Source of the DNA: Gnetum montanum
Lineage: Eukaryota; Streptophyta; Gnetopsida; Gnetales; Gnetaceae
Assembly: GCA_015680685.1 (NCBI GenBank)
Contig: MNCI01003547.1
Coordinates: 683,957 to 747,956, forward strand
Direction of reading: 5' to 3'
DNA length: 64,000 nucleotides
Shown here one piece after another: positions 11,116 to 22,646 of the stretch. Both the position numbers and the translations under genes were made by a program. Below the pieces are notes generated by a model. It was not told where the DNA came from, made no database searches, and saw only the letters and a list, made by a program, of their open reading frames with translations. The stretch's first letter is position 1; each line of letters begins with the position of its first letter.

Positions 11116-11680
11116 ACTACTGACTAATTGATCTACTAGCTCTAGTCTTATGTTGTACTTCTTTAATGGTAATAGGTTTCATGCCTTGTATGTTTCTTGA
11201 GCTATCAACTTAACTCTAGAACTAGAGTCTAGCAGAGCTATACATGATGAATTTCTAACTATTTGTAAATAAATCAAAGGACTTCCAGGTTCTATTCTTT
11301 TCTTAGGAAGATTTCCTACTTTTATCCAATGTGTTATTATCTCTATAAGCATGATAGTGGTCAAGTTCTTTTCTACTAATATCAGAAGCATTGTATTTGT
11401 AGGAGTATTTATCATAAAAGGAACTTGATTGGATAAAGTCTTTAATCTACTAGCCTTTTCTAGACTTATTCTTAAGAAATGATGTTTTCTAGATTTACAT
11501 TTAGTTTTGCTAGTATAATCCCCTCTTTGTATACTCACTACCCTAGTAGCACTTTTCTTCTGAGGTTGTGTTAGTAGTTCTCCTTGCATGACTAGTGGTG
11601 GTACTGGTGGTAAAGTTTTGGGAGCTTGGAATGAGAAACCAACTATTACTTGGGATGTGGAAGAATTTGAATCCATGCAT
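11116..11680 (-). pseudogene. Gypsy-2 gag tail and N-terminal half of protease
   Basis: A 165-codon open frame (11179-11676) contains a proline-rich gag tail, then HWIKVGNLPKKR and RNSSCIALLDSSSRVKLIAQ. The catalytic triplet reads D-S-S. The segment continues to 11116 with LPLKKYNIRLELVDQ before the solo LTR. Confidence 0.75.
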
Positions 11681-13906
11681 GAAGTAGTGGATCTATATTA
11701 TTCTAGTGAATAGTAGGAAGAGGAAGCAATGGATAGAAGCATTTCCCAAAGAGATTGGATGTTGGATGTAGTATCCACAGGGATCTAGTTCACTATATGA
11801 ATACTTTTCCCTCAGTGATTGCATTCCCCACATTTTTGGTTGTTGCCACTGTTGCGAGTATTACAAATAAGCCTCGCTTGAATAGAACATTTGCTAATAG
11901 GGCTGTTGGAAGTTACCTTGTGTATAAGGTAACCATCAAGGCATTTTTTTTCTTAACAAATTTTGGAATAAGTACATATACCCTAGACTCTTGTAAGTGG
12001 GCCATAACAAGGTATCATCCCTTAGGATGTTCATACTTGCACACTTTACATCCTTTGTCATTTTCTAAACTAGAGTTTGTTATTTTCTCTACTACAACAA
12101 ATTTTCCTTTATTCTTGTAGTTTTCTCATCCATTGTCTCTTCTTTTCTTCTTGTCCTTGATTTTATTTAGGGCTTCTTTAGCTTTTTCTTCTACTATCTT
12201 CAGTGTTATAGTGAATTTTTCATCTACAGAATTCTACATTTTTTCTACCTTGATTGCAATGTCATTAACTGATTTCTAAATTGGTAGAGTCTTCCACTGG
12301 ATTGTATCTTCCAAAGTTTCCTCTTCTTGTGACTCATGTATTCTTACATCCCTTTTTCTTATCATTGGATTTCTATTGTACTCTTTAGCAGATTCTCTTT
12401 TTCTTAGCTCTCCTTCTTATTTTGCCACTTGGTCAATGAGTCTTTTAATACAATGAGCTATCATCTTGGATAATATCCCTTGGGCATACACCTTAACGGT
12501 TTCTCTAGTCTTATTCCTTAGCCCATCAATGATGTGTTAGAGTTATTTCTTTTGAGAAAATCTATGGCCTGAGCACCTATGTAGTAAGGAATACTACCTA
12601 CCCATTGCTACATCAAGGTATTTATGTGTCCCTTGCTTCCATCCTTGGATTTGTTTTCTTAGATTAGACACTTTAAAATAAGTTTGATACTTATTATTGA
12701 AGATCGCTAGCATGGTACTCCATCTTCAAATTAATTCTAGTTCTAAGGATTTGTACTAGCTCTCTACTTCCTTTATGAGTGTTCTAGGAAAAAACTTTAA
12801 TCTTTGCTAATCATTTTCAATATTTTGTAGGACACAGGCATCATGGAAGGCTTGAAGATGGTGTTGTAAATCTGCATTATATCTACCTTTGAATTTTTTA
12901 GTGTTATTCATGTCTAGTCGCTTAATGCAACTATCCTTTACATGCTTGGTAAGAATATACATAGCTTCCTTAATGTTGATCATGTTTCAAGTGGCTAGTA
13001 AGGGTTCTTTGTAGTCTTCAAGTTCGTGAAATCTATTGTAGTGATGACCTCGTCAATGCTCATGATTCTCTCTTTCCTCATGCTTGTTCCTTTCTCTTCG
13101 TTCATCTAGGTTATTTTTCTCTTCATCATGATGCCTTCTTCTATAAGAATATCTCTCATGGTCCCTTCATCTTTCCTCATCCTAATCCCTTAGTCTTTGT
13201 TCTGTCTTGCTAGAATATGTAAATGAATGTGAGGAAGAAGATGAAGGAGTTGGAGAACAATGTTAGGTAGTTCTCCTCCTATGACTTCTTGATTCATCAC
13301 CCTTAGATTCAGTGGAGGTCTTAGGCCTTGAGTTCCTCCTAAGGTTGGAATCTTCCTTATCTCTTCTAGGGGTTTTTGCAAGAGCTTAATGCAATTTTAT
13401 CTTAATGTGATCTTCAATGTGGACAATTGGTGTTTGAGAGTGGGACCCATGAGTTTGATAGAATTTCTTAGTTTGGAATATAACATCTTATTTTTCTTCC
13501 AAGAAAACTATTTGAGGTATTCTCTTTCCTTTATCATGCTCATGTCTCATCTCCATGATGGCATCCCTTCTTTCCTAAGCCTCAGTTGATTAGTATGGCT
13601 TGGTCATGTGTTTCGTGATGTGGCACCCCTCTTCTCATGGTCAAGGTTTAACCTCATAAAGGTTACACGAAACATTGATGGTGCTAAGCATTCTAGTGGC
13701 AAGACAATGTTGCCCTGTAAATCTTTTCATTTGCGTTGTTCATCCTAGTAAAAAACAAATATGATGTCAAGATAGTAGGGGTCACTATGAGCATAGGAAA
13801 TTTTGGTTTGCATCAATGCACTCCATTCTTCTTCAATATAATTCTTTTCATGACTTTTATTAAATTCAGTAGTAGGTAGAGATTTTTCTTTAGTTATAGA
13901 AGCCAT
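11681..13906 (-). pseudogene. Gypsy-2 gag remnant
   Basis: The ATG at 13904-13906 (minus) starts a frame with MASITKEKSLPTTEFNKS and then SYAHSDPYY, equivalent to SYAHLDPYY in Gypsy-3. Downstream are a histidine- and serine-rich stretch, the block ELRKRESAKEYNR near 12400, and the zinc-knuckle-like motif (12050 down to about 12012) reading C-x2-C-x3-H with the last cysteine lost next to a stop. The frame is broken many times. A few short plus-strand open frames over this region are its shadows. Confidence 0.75.
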
Positions 13907-14033
13907 ATTAAGTGTTTTGACATTTAAGTGTGTACTTTTTGAGAAAAAAATATTCTAAGTATAAAAGATGTACTTTTTGATGTTTGACACAACAAAATTT
14001 GTAAAAGCAACTACTTATCAAACATTGATACAT

Positions 14034-14050
14034 CCTTGGTAATGGTGCTA
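14034..14050 (-). other. Gypsy-2 primer binding site, tRNA-Asp type
   Basis: One base after the LTR end the minus strand reads TAGCACCATTACCAAGG. It matches the Athila-type tRNA-Asp primer site TGGCGCCGTTGCCGGGG at all positions except G-to-A changes. Loss of every CpG in the site fits methylation-driven decay. Confidence 0.75.
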
Positions 14051-14051
14051 A

Positions 14052-14899
14052 TGATGAGTAGTTGGATATTCTAACACTCAATCATATAAGTCATGAGTAT
14101 TCACATGTAACCTGATTGTAATCTATGGATAGACAATGCAGCTATACTAGTAGTTGATGTTCTGTTTGCAATCGTTGTCTTCCGACTTCAAGTTAGTGAA
14201 GTGTAAGTTATATGGTTTAACTCTTAGTGAGGTGTATAATATGATGATATCATTTAGCTCGAATTAAAACTAAGTGTAAGCATAATAAAAATGGATATAA
14301 AAGCTAAGTCTAAGTGTGATAGAAATATAAATCTATTCTAACCTATAGCGATAAGTATCCACTCCTAGTGTGCCTTCCTAGTGTGCCTTACATGTCTTGG
14401 GCTAGTGTAATTGTTACTAGGATTACTAAGTGAATTCACTATTGAGTGAATTAAGTGAAGTCACTACTAGTTTACCAAACAGTTACACGTTTGACTCAAA
14501 CTAGTCAAACCTATACCGCTTTACTAAGAGACATTGGAAAAGTAAAGTACTTAGAAAATGTAAATGACATGATGAAAGTAAACATGCTGGAAAGTAAAAT
14601 TAAGCTAAGTGAATTACTGCAATGATTAAAAATAATCTTGATCTTTATTCTCGATCATGAATTGTATTCAGGAACAATCTACTAAAATAAAAATTCTATA
14701 TAATTATCGTTCACCACATTGTAGGCATTTACTCTAACTTTAACTCTAATTCACAAAAACAAACTACAAGAATTCTTCTAAGTGTTGATGAAAGTTCTTT
14801 TTTTCGACGTCATAGTGGGTTGGTATTTATAGGCACGACCATGGCCCACTACATCACATCTACGATGAGTTATGTAGAGCTAGGATATCGTAGGCTGCA
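14052..14899 (-). repeat. 5' LTR of Gypsy-2
   Basis: The left end TGATGAG at 14052 is clear. The right end is placed at 14899 (minus-strand start TGCAGCC) because the distance to the TATA box (CTATAAATACC on the minus strand, near 14823-14833) then matches that in the solo LTR at 10319-11115. A GATATC palindrome lies in the U3. The right boundary may be off by a few bases. Confidence 0.7.
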
Positions 14900-16009
14900 T
14901 AATTTTGTGTTTTAATAATAAGTAAGATAAAGCCCACTTAATTAAAGAAAGATTTGTTGTTGCACTTAACACATCAACCAAAGAATAAAAAATGATAAGT
15001 TTTCTAACAAAATTTTATTAAATTTTTAAAGATAACTTATATTTTTCAAAACCAACTCAATGCTAACAAAGAAATAATTTTTCTAAAACAAACCAAAAAA
15101 GAAGAGGCAATATTAAGATGCATAATAATAAATAAGATGAAATGTGGTAGGATGATAAATTTTAAAAAAATAAGTGAAGTACATAATTTTAAAAATCAAT
15201 TATTTTAAAGCAAAAGTTAAATAAGTGAGGTGGGCACCCATAGAAGAATAGAAAGAGATGATAAAATTTCTAAAATAACATTTCCTTAAGTTTAAGAAAA
15301 TCAAATCCACCTGTTGAAATCTAATCAACCTTCCAACAAATACTTCTTTAATTTTCTACGGGAATTTATATGATAAAATATTGCTAAGCAAATATTTGAT
15401 TTTCTTTAAAATATTTTACCAAGTAAAAATAAAATTTGTTAAAAAAGGATAACATGCTAAATTTGCAAAATTTTTAATTATATTTAAAATAATTTACAAG
15501 GTATAAAATAAACTTTTTAAAATACCTAATATGGTCAACTTTTTAAATTATATAAAATAATTTTAATTAATAAATATAAATCATCTAACATCTATACTAT
15601 TTATGCACCTATTATTATTGATGCACAATTAATCTATCAATATCAATATGTACTTGATATAATAATTTTAAACATTATGTTCTATATTCACCAATGATGT
15701 TTGTTCTAACGAATTATCCTAGAGAAGATTATGTTAAGTATATAATAGTCTTTGGTTCCAGTTGTAGAGCACATGAATTTGCAATGATTATTAATAATAA
15801 TTATGATGCCTTTGATTCAAAAAAGCTTGGCTTAAAGTAGAGTAAGTGCTTCAAGACTATAATGGTTCATTTCATAGTATCTTAAAATGAAGATGAAGGT
15901 ATTTTTCTTTCAACAATAATAAGTTAAAGAACAATAGGCATAAGAATATTATTTCTCATTAACTACCTTCACAATGCTTTTAGACCCCTCTGTGATTCTT
16001 ATCAAAGTA
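14900..16009. other. AT-rich sequence between gypsy copies
   Basis: About 1.1 kb, very A/T-rich, without a convincing gene. From about 15690 to 16000 one plus-strand frame has few stops (it contains TNYPREDYVKYIIVFGSS), but I recognise no family. The end at 16009 is the left target site of Gypsy-3. Confidence 0.5.
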
Positions 16010-16868
16010 TGATGAATCGCATTTCACTTAGGCCCCAATATTGCATCCCTAATATCAGAGCACAAGTGGTGACATTGGATACCCGATATCATGGGATGCA
16101 TTTTTGCCTATAAATACGTGTGCTTCCACTATGTATTGGACAAGCTTTTGGTCAATAGAGTAGCCAAACTCTTGCAGTTTTATTTTGTAGTCTTAGAGAA
16201 CAATCAATGAGTGCCTGTAGTGTGGATCTGAGTTAGTTGTATGACATCTTATTTGAATGGCAATGTACCTGGACACATTCCATGACTAGCAATAAGATCA
16301 AGATTGATTATTATTCATTGCAACACTTTGACTTAGATTAGATTTACCTTCCATGCAATTTACTTTTCATTTACTTAGTTAATATTTACATTTTCATGCA
16401 CTTTCATAAATTGGCAAAATGAACATGACCAGTTTCAAGTGTAAACACATATTTTCTTGGTAATCCTAGTAGTGTTATTGCTTGGTTCCTCCCATAGCAT
16501 AGCACTTAGTAATTTCAATAGTGGATACATGGGTTCAAGATGTGCATGGCAAGCTAAGAACTGACACTCATCACTCATAGACTAGTTTAGACTTTATCTT
16601 TCCATTGTTAATTAGATTAAATAATTAATTTCTCTATTATCATTAGGAGTAGCATAAGGCCAAAACAACATCAATAATCATATGCCTCACTTTGGACTAA
16701 ACCATACGTGACAAAGCTATCACTAGTCCAAGTGGGAAGATAGCAAACTACGATCAAGGCATAATGATCTAGATCCCACAGCTAGTCCCATCCATGGAAT
16801 TCAACCAGATCATGTGTGAACGCTTGTAATTCATATAGTTGGACATAGGAGGTACCTACCACTTATCA
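16010..16868 (+). repeat. 5' LTR of Gypsy-3 (859 bp)
   Basis: Starts TGATGAA and ends CACTTATCA. A GATATC word (about 16086) precedes the TATA box CTATAAATACG (about 16109). It is clearly the same sequence as the copy at 22647-23518. Confidence 0.88.
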
Positions 16869-16869
16869 T

Positions 16870-16886
16870 TGTCATTGTTGTCGAGG
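16870..16886 (+). other. Gypsy-3 primer binding site, tRNA-Asp type
   Basis: One base after the LTR the plus strand reads TGTCATTGTTGTCGAGG, then atggtgctag. Most positions agree with the tRNA-Asp primer site TGGCGCCGTTGCCGGGG, and all but one of the differences are C-to-T or G-to-A. The one-base spacer equals that in Gypsy-2. Confidence 0.75.
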
Positions 16887-16993
16887 ATGGTGCTAGTAAT
16901 CTAGATTAGTTATACTATACATGATCATTGTAAAGGTATTAATAATTTATCTTTTAGAAAATTTTAAAATTTTAAGTCGCACACATTAAAATC

Positions 16994-18840
16994 ATGTCTT
17001 CTTCACATAGGATCAATAACACATTGTATGATGAAAAATCTCGTAGGAGAAATGATAGGATCTATATTAATGAGAACTGGAGTGAACACCCCCAAGAAGG
17101 AGTTTCGTATGCTCATTTAGACCCTTACTACATTCAAAGACTACATTCAACTAATGCAGACAATCCTAGAGGATGAAGTAAGTCCTAGAACAAGGAGGGC
17201 CTCAAGTCTTAAGACCTCCTCCAATCCTAGAAGAGATACATTTAGGGATGATGGAGGACGATATAGGAGCCATGGCGATTCTCCCAATTCCTCATCTTCC
17301 TCTTCCTCTTCAACGTCTAGTTCTGACAAAGATGAACGTATGTATAAACATAGGGATCAAGATGAAGATAGAAGTAGAAATAGACAAGATCATCAGTATG
17401 AGCTTGAACAAAATCATCATAATCAAATAATTAGAAATAAAAATTATTACCATGACATGTCTGATGATGATGAACCCTTGTTGGCTACTAGGTGCTTAAC
17501 ACAGATTAGGGAGGTAGTTCAAATACCCCAAAGGCATCAAAGGGATAGCCATATCAAATGGCTTGATATAGACAACATTCCTAAATTTAGGGGAGGCTAT
17601 AATTCTAATCCACAATATCATTCACAAGCCTTCCATGATGCCCATGCCTTGCAAAATATCGAATGTAAGTGGCAAAAGCTTAAACTCTTTCCTATGACAC
17701 TAATAGACTAAGCTGAAATTTGGTATAGATTGTTGAAACCATATTTAATCCATCAGAGGTCCACAATGCTAGAACTCTTTAATAAAAAATACCAAACCTA
17801 TGTGAGAGTGTCCAACCTGAGAAAACCAATCCAAGGATGGAAGCAAGAAAATCATGAACCCTTGGATGTGGCCTTGGATAGATACTATTCACTACTACAT
17901 AGATGTCCAGGCCATGATTTCTCTCAAAAGAGTAACTTTTTCACATCATAGATGAGCTTCATAATCGAACTAGGGAGACCCATTGGATTTATGCCCAAGA
18001 TCAGTAATACAAACTAAAAGTCCATCAAATACGAAGGCTAATCAAGCAGGTGGAAAAAGAAGAAGGAGAGCTATGTAAACAAGTGAATGTTAAGGAATAT
18101 AACTGGGATCCAACTCTTCAAAAGAAAAGGGTCCATATCCATGATGAGGAAAAAGAGGCAGCTCTCAATTAGGTGATTTCACAACAACCTTGTCAATACA
18201 AAAGTCTATCAATAAGCTTGAAGCAAGGATAGATAAGATGTGGGAGTTGATGAACAACAAAGTTGCAACTTATGTGAAAATAATAGAAGAGAGATTAATG
18301 CAATAAGAAATAAGTGATCAAAACAAGAAGAGGAAAAAGAACCAAGAAACATCTAGAAACACTTATCAGCAAAAAGAAAAATTGCTGTGGAAGGCTATAG
18401 ACTCAACCACAAAAGAGGATGATAGATGTGACATTTACCTATATGATCATTCAAAGGGTTATTGCCCAATCATGTTACATCTAAATGAGTATTGGGCTTT
18501 TTCTTTGAATCCCAAGTTCGTACAAAAGTAAATGCCTAAGAAGTTACCTTTTTCACAAGGTACTTATAGATAGTCTTACAACCAACCATACTATCCTAGT
18601 GGAACTTCTTATCAGCCTCAAAACTACTATCAACAATAATGGCAAAACCCACAGTCGTGGGGGAGGCCATCATCAAACCAGTATTACCCTTACTACTAGC
18701 TAGACCCATATGGATATTATGTTCAACAACCTATTTCCCTAATTGGTTCTACTTCCTCGACCTCAAATCACTACTACCACTCTCCCGAATATTGAGGATA
18801 CAAAAAAGGATGAAAGACATGAAGGAGTGATCTTTTAGAA
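16994..18840 (+). pseudogene. Gypsy-3 gag remnant
   Basis: ATG at 16994 gives MSSSHRINNTLYDEKSRR and SYAHLDPYYIQRLHS, then a frameshift near 17160 leads into a 185-codon open stretch (17154-17711) with a serine run, an acidic-basic mixed region and WLDIDNIPKFRGGYNSNPQ. Next come LELFNKKYQTYVRVSNL and HRCPGHDF (to 17951), a coiled-coil-like charged region, and a zinc-knuckle-like motif (18427-18465) reading C-x2-Y-x3-H-x4-C. The tail has the family word DPYGYYVQQ. Several frameshifts and stops are present. Confidence 0.82.
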
Positions 18841-18890
18841 GATGTTGTGGTTCTCTCTATTACATGCCACCGCTAACAACATAAAAAGGT

Positions 18891-19740
18891 TTGGCATCAC
18901 AACATCAATGGAAAAATGTCGCTTGTGCTATGAACATACATGAAAATGATAAGGCTAGTAAATCTCTAGCACAACCTCGGAAACGTTCTTTCTTTAGGAT
19001 GGTTCCCACACGTGAGCGTAAAACTCGTAGATCTACTAATGCATCGAAACCCACAAAAGGCCAATCTGGTGCAACACCCTTCCTCTTCGAAATGATGTCT
19101 CTTGATCATATGCAAAAGCCAACAACCATCGTTAGTCCAACACAAGACATAAAAGATAAACCTATCATTGTGGAGAGACAAAAAAATCCATGCATCGCTA
19201 ATAATAATGGATGTAGTTGTGGGCTAGAAATTCAAAATATTAACACAACTCACAACAAAGTGAGGGATCAAGTGTGTGAGCAAAAAAACTATTCTACGTA
19301 GCAGTCACTAAACCAAAAGACACATAGTGGCTTGAAAATGAGAATATAAAACTGTTTCAAGGATGCATGGAAGCAATTGATCCACTTATTAGTTCTAAAC
19401 TTAAGAAAATAGACCAAACATAGGACTTAGACACAAATATCTTACCCTCGGATTATACCCTAGAAGAGGATATTAAACACGAAGACTTGGGAATTAAAAC
19501 AGAAAATCAAGAAGAAGAAGCAAACACATCTTGACCTCCAAAAATGAAAATACCTTTAAGTCCAGATGAAGATATGTCTCAAAATGATCCAAACGAGACT
19601 ATCATTAATGTTAGATGTGCTACCATGCAATTAATTAAATCAGTAACAGTGATAGATGGGAAACCGATGATGTATAACTAGGGGATTGTGTACTTCATCT
19701 CCCGAATGTGTGGTCATAAGATTAGTCATGGGGGAGATGC
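18891..19740 (+). pseudogene. Gypsy-3 gag tail joined to an unshared acidic frame
   Basis: The first part (18891-19301, 136 codons, opening with TTG rather than ATG) has RKRSFFRMVPTRERK, resembling the KKTRPFFRTKSP stretch of Gypsy-4 gag. After a +1 shift, 19302-19740 reads as an acidic chain with only four stops (for instance LEEDIKHEDLGIKTENQEEE and PLSPDEDMSQNDPNETI) and runs into the SHGGDA ending shared with Gypsy-4. It replaces protease and pol here and is not seen in the sister copies. I recognise no family. Confidence 0.45.
19724..19739 (+). other. Internal polypurine-like tract of Gypsy-3
   Basis: Reads agtcatgggggagatg, matching the tracts after the coding part of Gypsy-1 and Gypsy-4. 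The 3' LTR of this copy is preceded by a second version, cagtcatgagggta, at 22633-22646. Confidence 0.55.
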
Positions 19741-20225
19741 TCCATCATGGTTTAATAACTAACCAGTGCTTTTCACTTTTTTTTTTTACAATTTTTTATC
19801 ATTTTCCCATTTCTTTCACCATTTTCTAATTCTTAATGTGTTTTCCATTTCTTGTTATTTTTCTTTTTTCTTTATAATTCTCTCTTTTCTTGAGTCATTT
19901 TGTTTATGATGTATGAATGTCTTTTATGTTTTTGTTAATAATATTCCCAAGCAATGATGTAGAAGTCAATGCTATATGTTGGGTTTTTGTGTTATGCTAT
20001 CAAGATGATTGGGTAAGTAATTGTGTAAAGTAGTGAGACCACCTCATCCATCCCTCCAATTCTCTAAATAAAAAGGTTTTGTATCATGAAGGCAATTTGG
20101 TTCTTCTTTCATGAAACTAAAATTCATCAATGATCATTGTACCTTAAAGAAAGAGGGAATGACCAAGTGGGAATGGCAAAGGGTATGACCTCAAGGGACT
20201 TATTTGGTTTTCTTCTTGATGAGAT

Positions 20226-20319
20226 GCGATATGCACAAGCCGCGATATCGCGGCCGCTGCGATATCGCATCCCCTGCGATATCGCGTCATCCCCTGTGAT
20301 ATCGCGTACACGATATTGC
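20226..20319 (+). promoter_or_regulatory. Array of GCGATATCGC palindromes in LTR U3
   Basis: Exact GCGATATCGC at 20242-20251, 20259-20268 and 20276-20285, near-exact GTGATATCGC at 20296-20305 and ACGATATTGC at 20310-20319, plus a partial copy near 20226. Spacing is 14 to 20 bp and the TATA box follows about 17 bp after the last. Palindromic, evenly spaced sites just upstream of a TATA box look like binding sites for a dimeric factor. The factor is not known to me. Confidence 0.6.
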
Positions 20320-20335
20320 AGTCCGCCACCAAATC

Positions 20336-20343
20336 TATAAATA
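20336..20343 (+). promoter_or_regulatory. TATA box of the nested LTR
   Basis: TATAAATA, the same form (CTATAAATA) found in all LTRs of this family, about 120 bp into the LTR and directly after the palindrome array. Confidence 0.6.
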
Positions 20344-20559
20344 AGAGGTGACACTCCCCTCATTTGACATCCTAGGCTAGAAGTAGCGAAGCTCTGGCGG
20401 ATTGATCACCCCAGAGATAGAATATTTTCCATGTGCCCACAGTAGGAGTCCCCCAAGTGAACGGTTCTTTATTCGAGCAGCTTTGTACTTGAACGCAAGT
20501 TGTGTACGACAATAAAGATGAGCTTTGTGGATAAACCTTGCAGTGCATGGATAGGTTTA

Positions 20560-20697
20560 NNNNNNNNNNNNNNNNNNNNNNNNNNNNNNNNNNNNNNNNN
20601 NNNNNNNNNNNNNNNNNNNNNNNNNNNNNNNNNNNNNNNNNNNNNNNNNNNNNNNNNNNNNNNNNNNNNNNNNNNNNNNNNNNNNNNNNNNNNNNNN
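20560..20697. other. Assembly gap (138 N)
   Basis: A run of N within the nested solo LTR. The open frame spanning it is meaningless. Confidence 0.99.
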
Positions 20698-20974
20698 CTA
20701 GGACTTAGTGCTGTAGTTAGAGTTAGTTTTAGTCTCTCAACCCTTCACCCTTTAGCATAGGAGATAAACCAGAAAAGACCAAAAAAATCATATACCTCAG
20801 ACTTACTTAACCATACACCATGACAACAACAAGTAAGTCTGGGAAGACAATGATTAATTAACCCCAAGTGTTCCTTGCGGCGTTTAGGCATTTAGTCTGT
20901 GGAGGACTAGATCGCGCGTGCTACGCTCATTTCGTATGGTTGAGTGTAGGGGTACCTCGCCACTCATCACTTCT

Positions 20975-22646
20975 TAACTTCCTTTGTATTCTTTTATGAC
21001 TCCTCTTAAAATGTATCATCACTTCTTCATTGATCAATAATAGGAAGCTAAGTCTTTGCATGGTATGGTTCCCATTCCAAAAAATATTTAAAATTTAAAA
21101 AAAAAACAAAAAAAGCAATAATGAAAATTCAAAGCACACCCCTTAGACACACTAATGGGCTACAAGCACTAGTTATGGGACTAGAAAGACATGTTGCCCA
21201 TGTCGGAAGGTACCCCTCTAACTAAGGCTCTTCCTTCCTTCTTCTCTTTTCTTCTCTTTTTGAAGTGATGATTATTCTTTAAAGTGGTTGTGGACTCATG
21301 GTGATTGGTAGGAAGGAACACATCAATGCAAGGTCATTGTTCATGGTGTGGACTTGGTCGGATAGGTATGTTGATCATTTTAATCACATTTTTCATAAGA
21401 GCTTATTATAGACATGGTAAAGCACTTTACATCATGATCTCTACAATCCCTTCTCATCCTATTTGTTCACCTCACTGCTGCATACGATTATGAGCCTTTT
21501 GGTTTTGTGTAGTATAGTGCAACATCCCAACCACGGTAGTTGTGTGTTGTTTGAAACAAAGACATGATCTACATTTAACTTCTAGGGTGCCCACAAACAT
21601 CTATATAAGTAGTTATGCAAGAGCATTATGGCATAAGCTTGCTTTGGGGAGGACCCATTTGCATAACTTTTGTTGATCATGACTTTGAACTAACCTTCAC
21701 ATATTCCAAAACATCAATGATGGTTTCTATGAATTTATGCATGATTTTGGGACTACTTCTCATCAATTTTAATTAATTTTTTCTACTTCTCTATCTCAAT
21801 ATCCTTCAACTTCCAAAAAATTTCTTGGCCATCTTCTGCATTAGACCTTGGGTTTTCGTTGTTTGAAACTTACACACTTCCAGAGTTATGCTTATTAGTC
21901 CTAGGGGCTAGCAATGTCTGCTTTGAAATTTTTGAAATTTTTCCAACATCCTATTGTTGAACGTTATGGTAACTAATAGTAATTAATCAAAATAAGGTGA
22001 ACGGCTTGATAATTTTAGTTACCTCATAGCCTTGGGCATTGTACACTGTCATCACCTTGTGTTTAAAAGTAAACTAAGGGATCTAAAAAGGGTTAATTAT
22101 TAAGGAAAATTTACCAAAACTAATATTGATCCTTTGATGACTAGAGGTGATGCTAAAAGGGACACCTAAGAAAGATGATCTTTTGCCAGGCATGAAAATG
22201 AAGCCAAGAGAGGGACAACAGAGGCTATGTCCATGGACAAATAGTAGCACATACAAGATAATGACTCAAATAGCACATGATGGCTTGATCCATGGGATAG
22301 TGAGAAGAAATTTCAATCCATCCTTTAAGAACATTCTACATAATCAGAGAAGCATCAATATAATAATCAAGGTTGAAGTCTGCCACTGCTAGCAGCAAAA
22401 AGAAGAATCATCTTTAGTGGCTTTTTGAAGACTTTTGCAAATTTTGTAATCTTTAATGTTTATCTAGTCTTTTTGTTACTTTGTCATTTTGTCTGCATCC
22501 ACTTGAATAAAATTTTTTAATTCAGCACTCAAAGTTAATTAGTAGTTAGAGTTAGTTAATAATCCTATACTTTTCCAATATTTTGTAAAGAACTTATTCC
22601 TCCTTTTGTTCACTCAATGATGAGTTTTCATTCAGTCATGAGGGTA
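20975..22646 (+). other. Conserved 3' non-coding segment of Gypsy-3
   Basis: Continues the family segment interrupted by the solo LTR. It has ctttgcatggtatggttcc near 21050, gggactagaaagacatgtt near 21178, ctaactaaggctcttcc near 21217 and ggggaggacccatttgcat near 21646, the same order as in Gypsy-1 and Gypsy-4. No gene seen. Confidence 0.65.

Larger units (their letters stand above)
10087..14899 (-). mobile_element. Gypsy-2: minus-strand gypsy copy truncated in protease
   Basis: Reading right to left: 5' LTR (14052-14899), tRNA-Asp primer site (14034-14050), gag ATG at 13906, gag down to about 11680, then protease to 11116. A solo LTR (10319-11115) interrupts the protease, which resumes at 10318 and runs to 10087, where the 3' LTR of Gypsy-1 begins. 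RT and integrase, if they survive, lie left of the window. Many stops are present, and the nesting order makes this older than both of its insertions. Confidence 0.8.
20217..20969 (+). repeat. Nested solo LTR with perfect target duplication
   Basis: Starts TGATGAG and ends CTCATCA; flanked by cttct at 20212-20216 and cttct at 20970-20974, a perfect 5-bp duplication. It sits in the 3' non-coding segment of Gypsy-3. The U3 carries an array of GCGATATCGC palindromes, followed by a TATA box at 20336-20343. The assembly gap falls inside, so the 753-bp length depends on the N count. Its flanks and palindromes suggest a recent insertion relative to its neighbours. Confidence 0.9.

Noticed and set aside
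20127-20363. Overlapping open frames on both strands in the nested LTR U3
   Set aside because: Caused by the palindromic GCGATATCGC array; they cross the TATA box.
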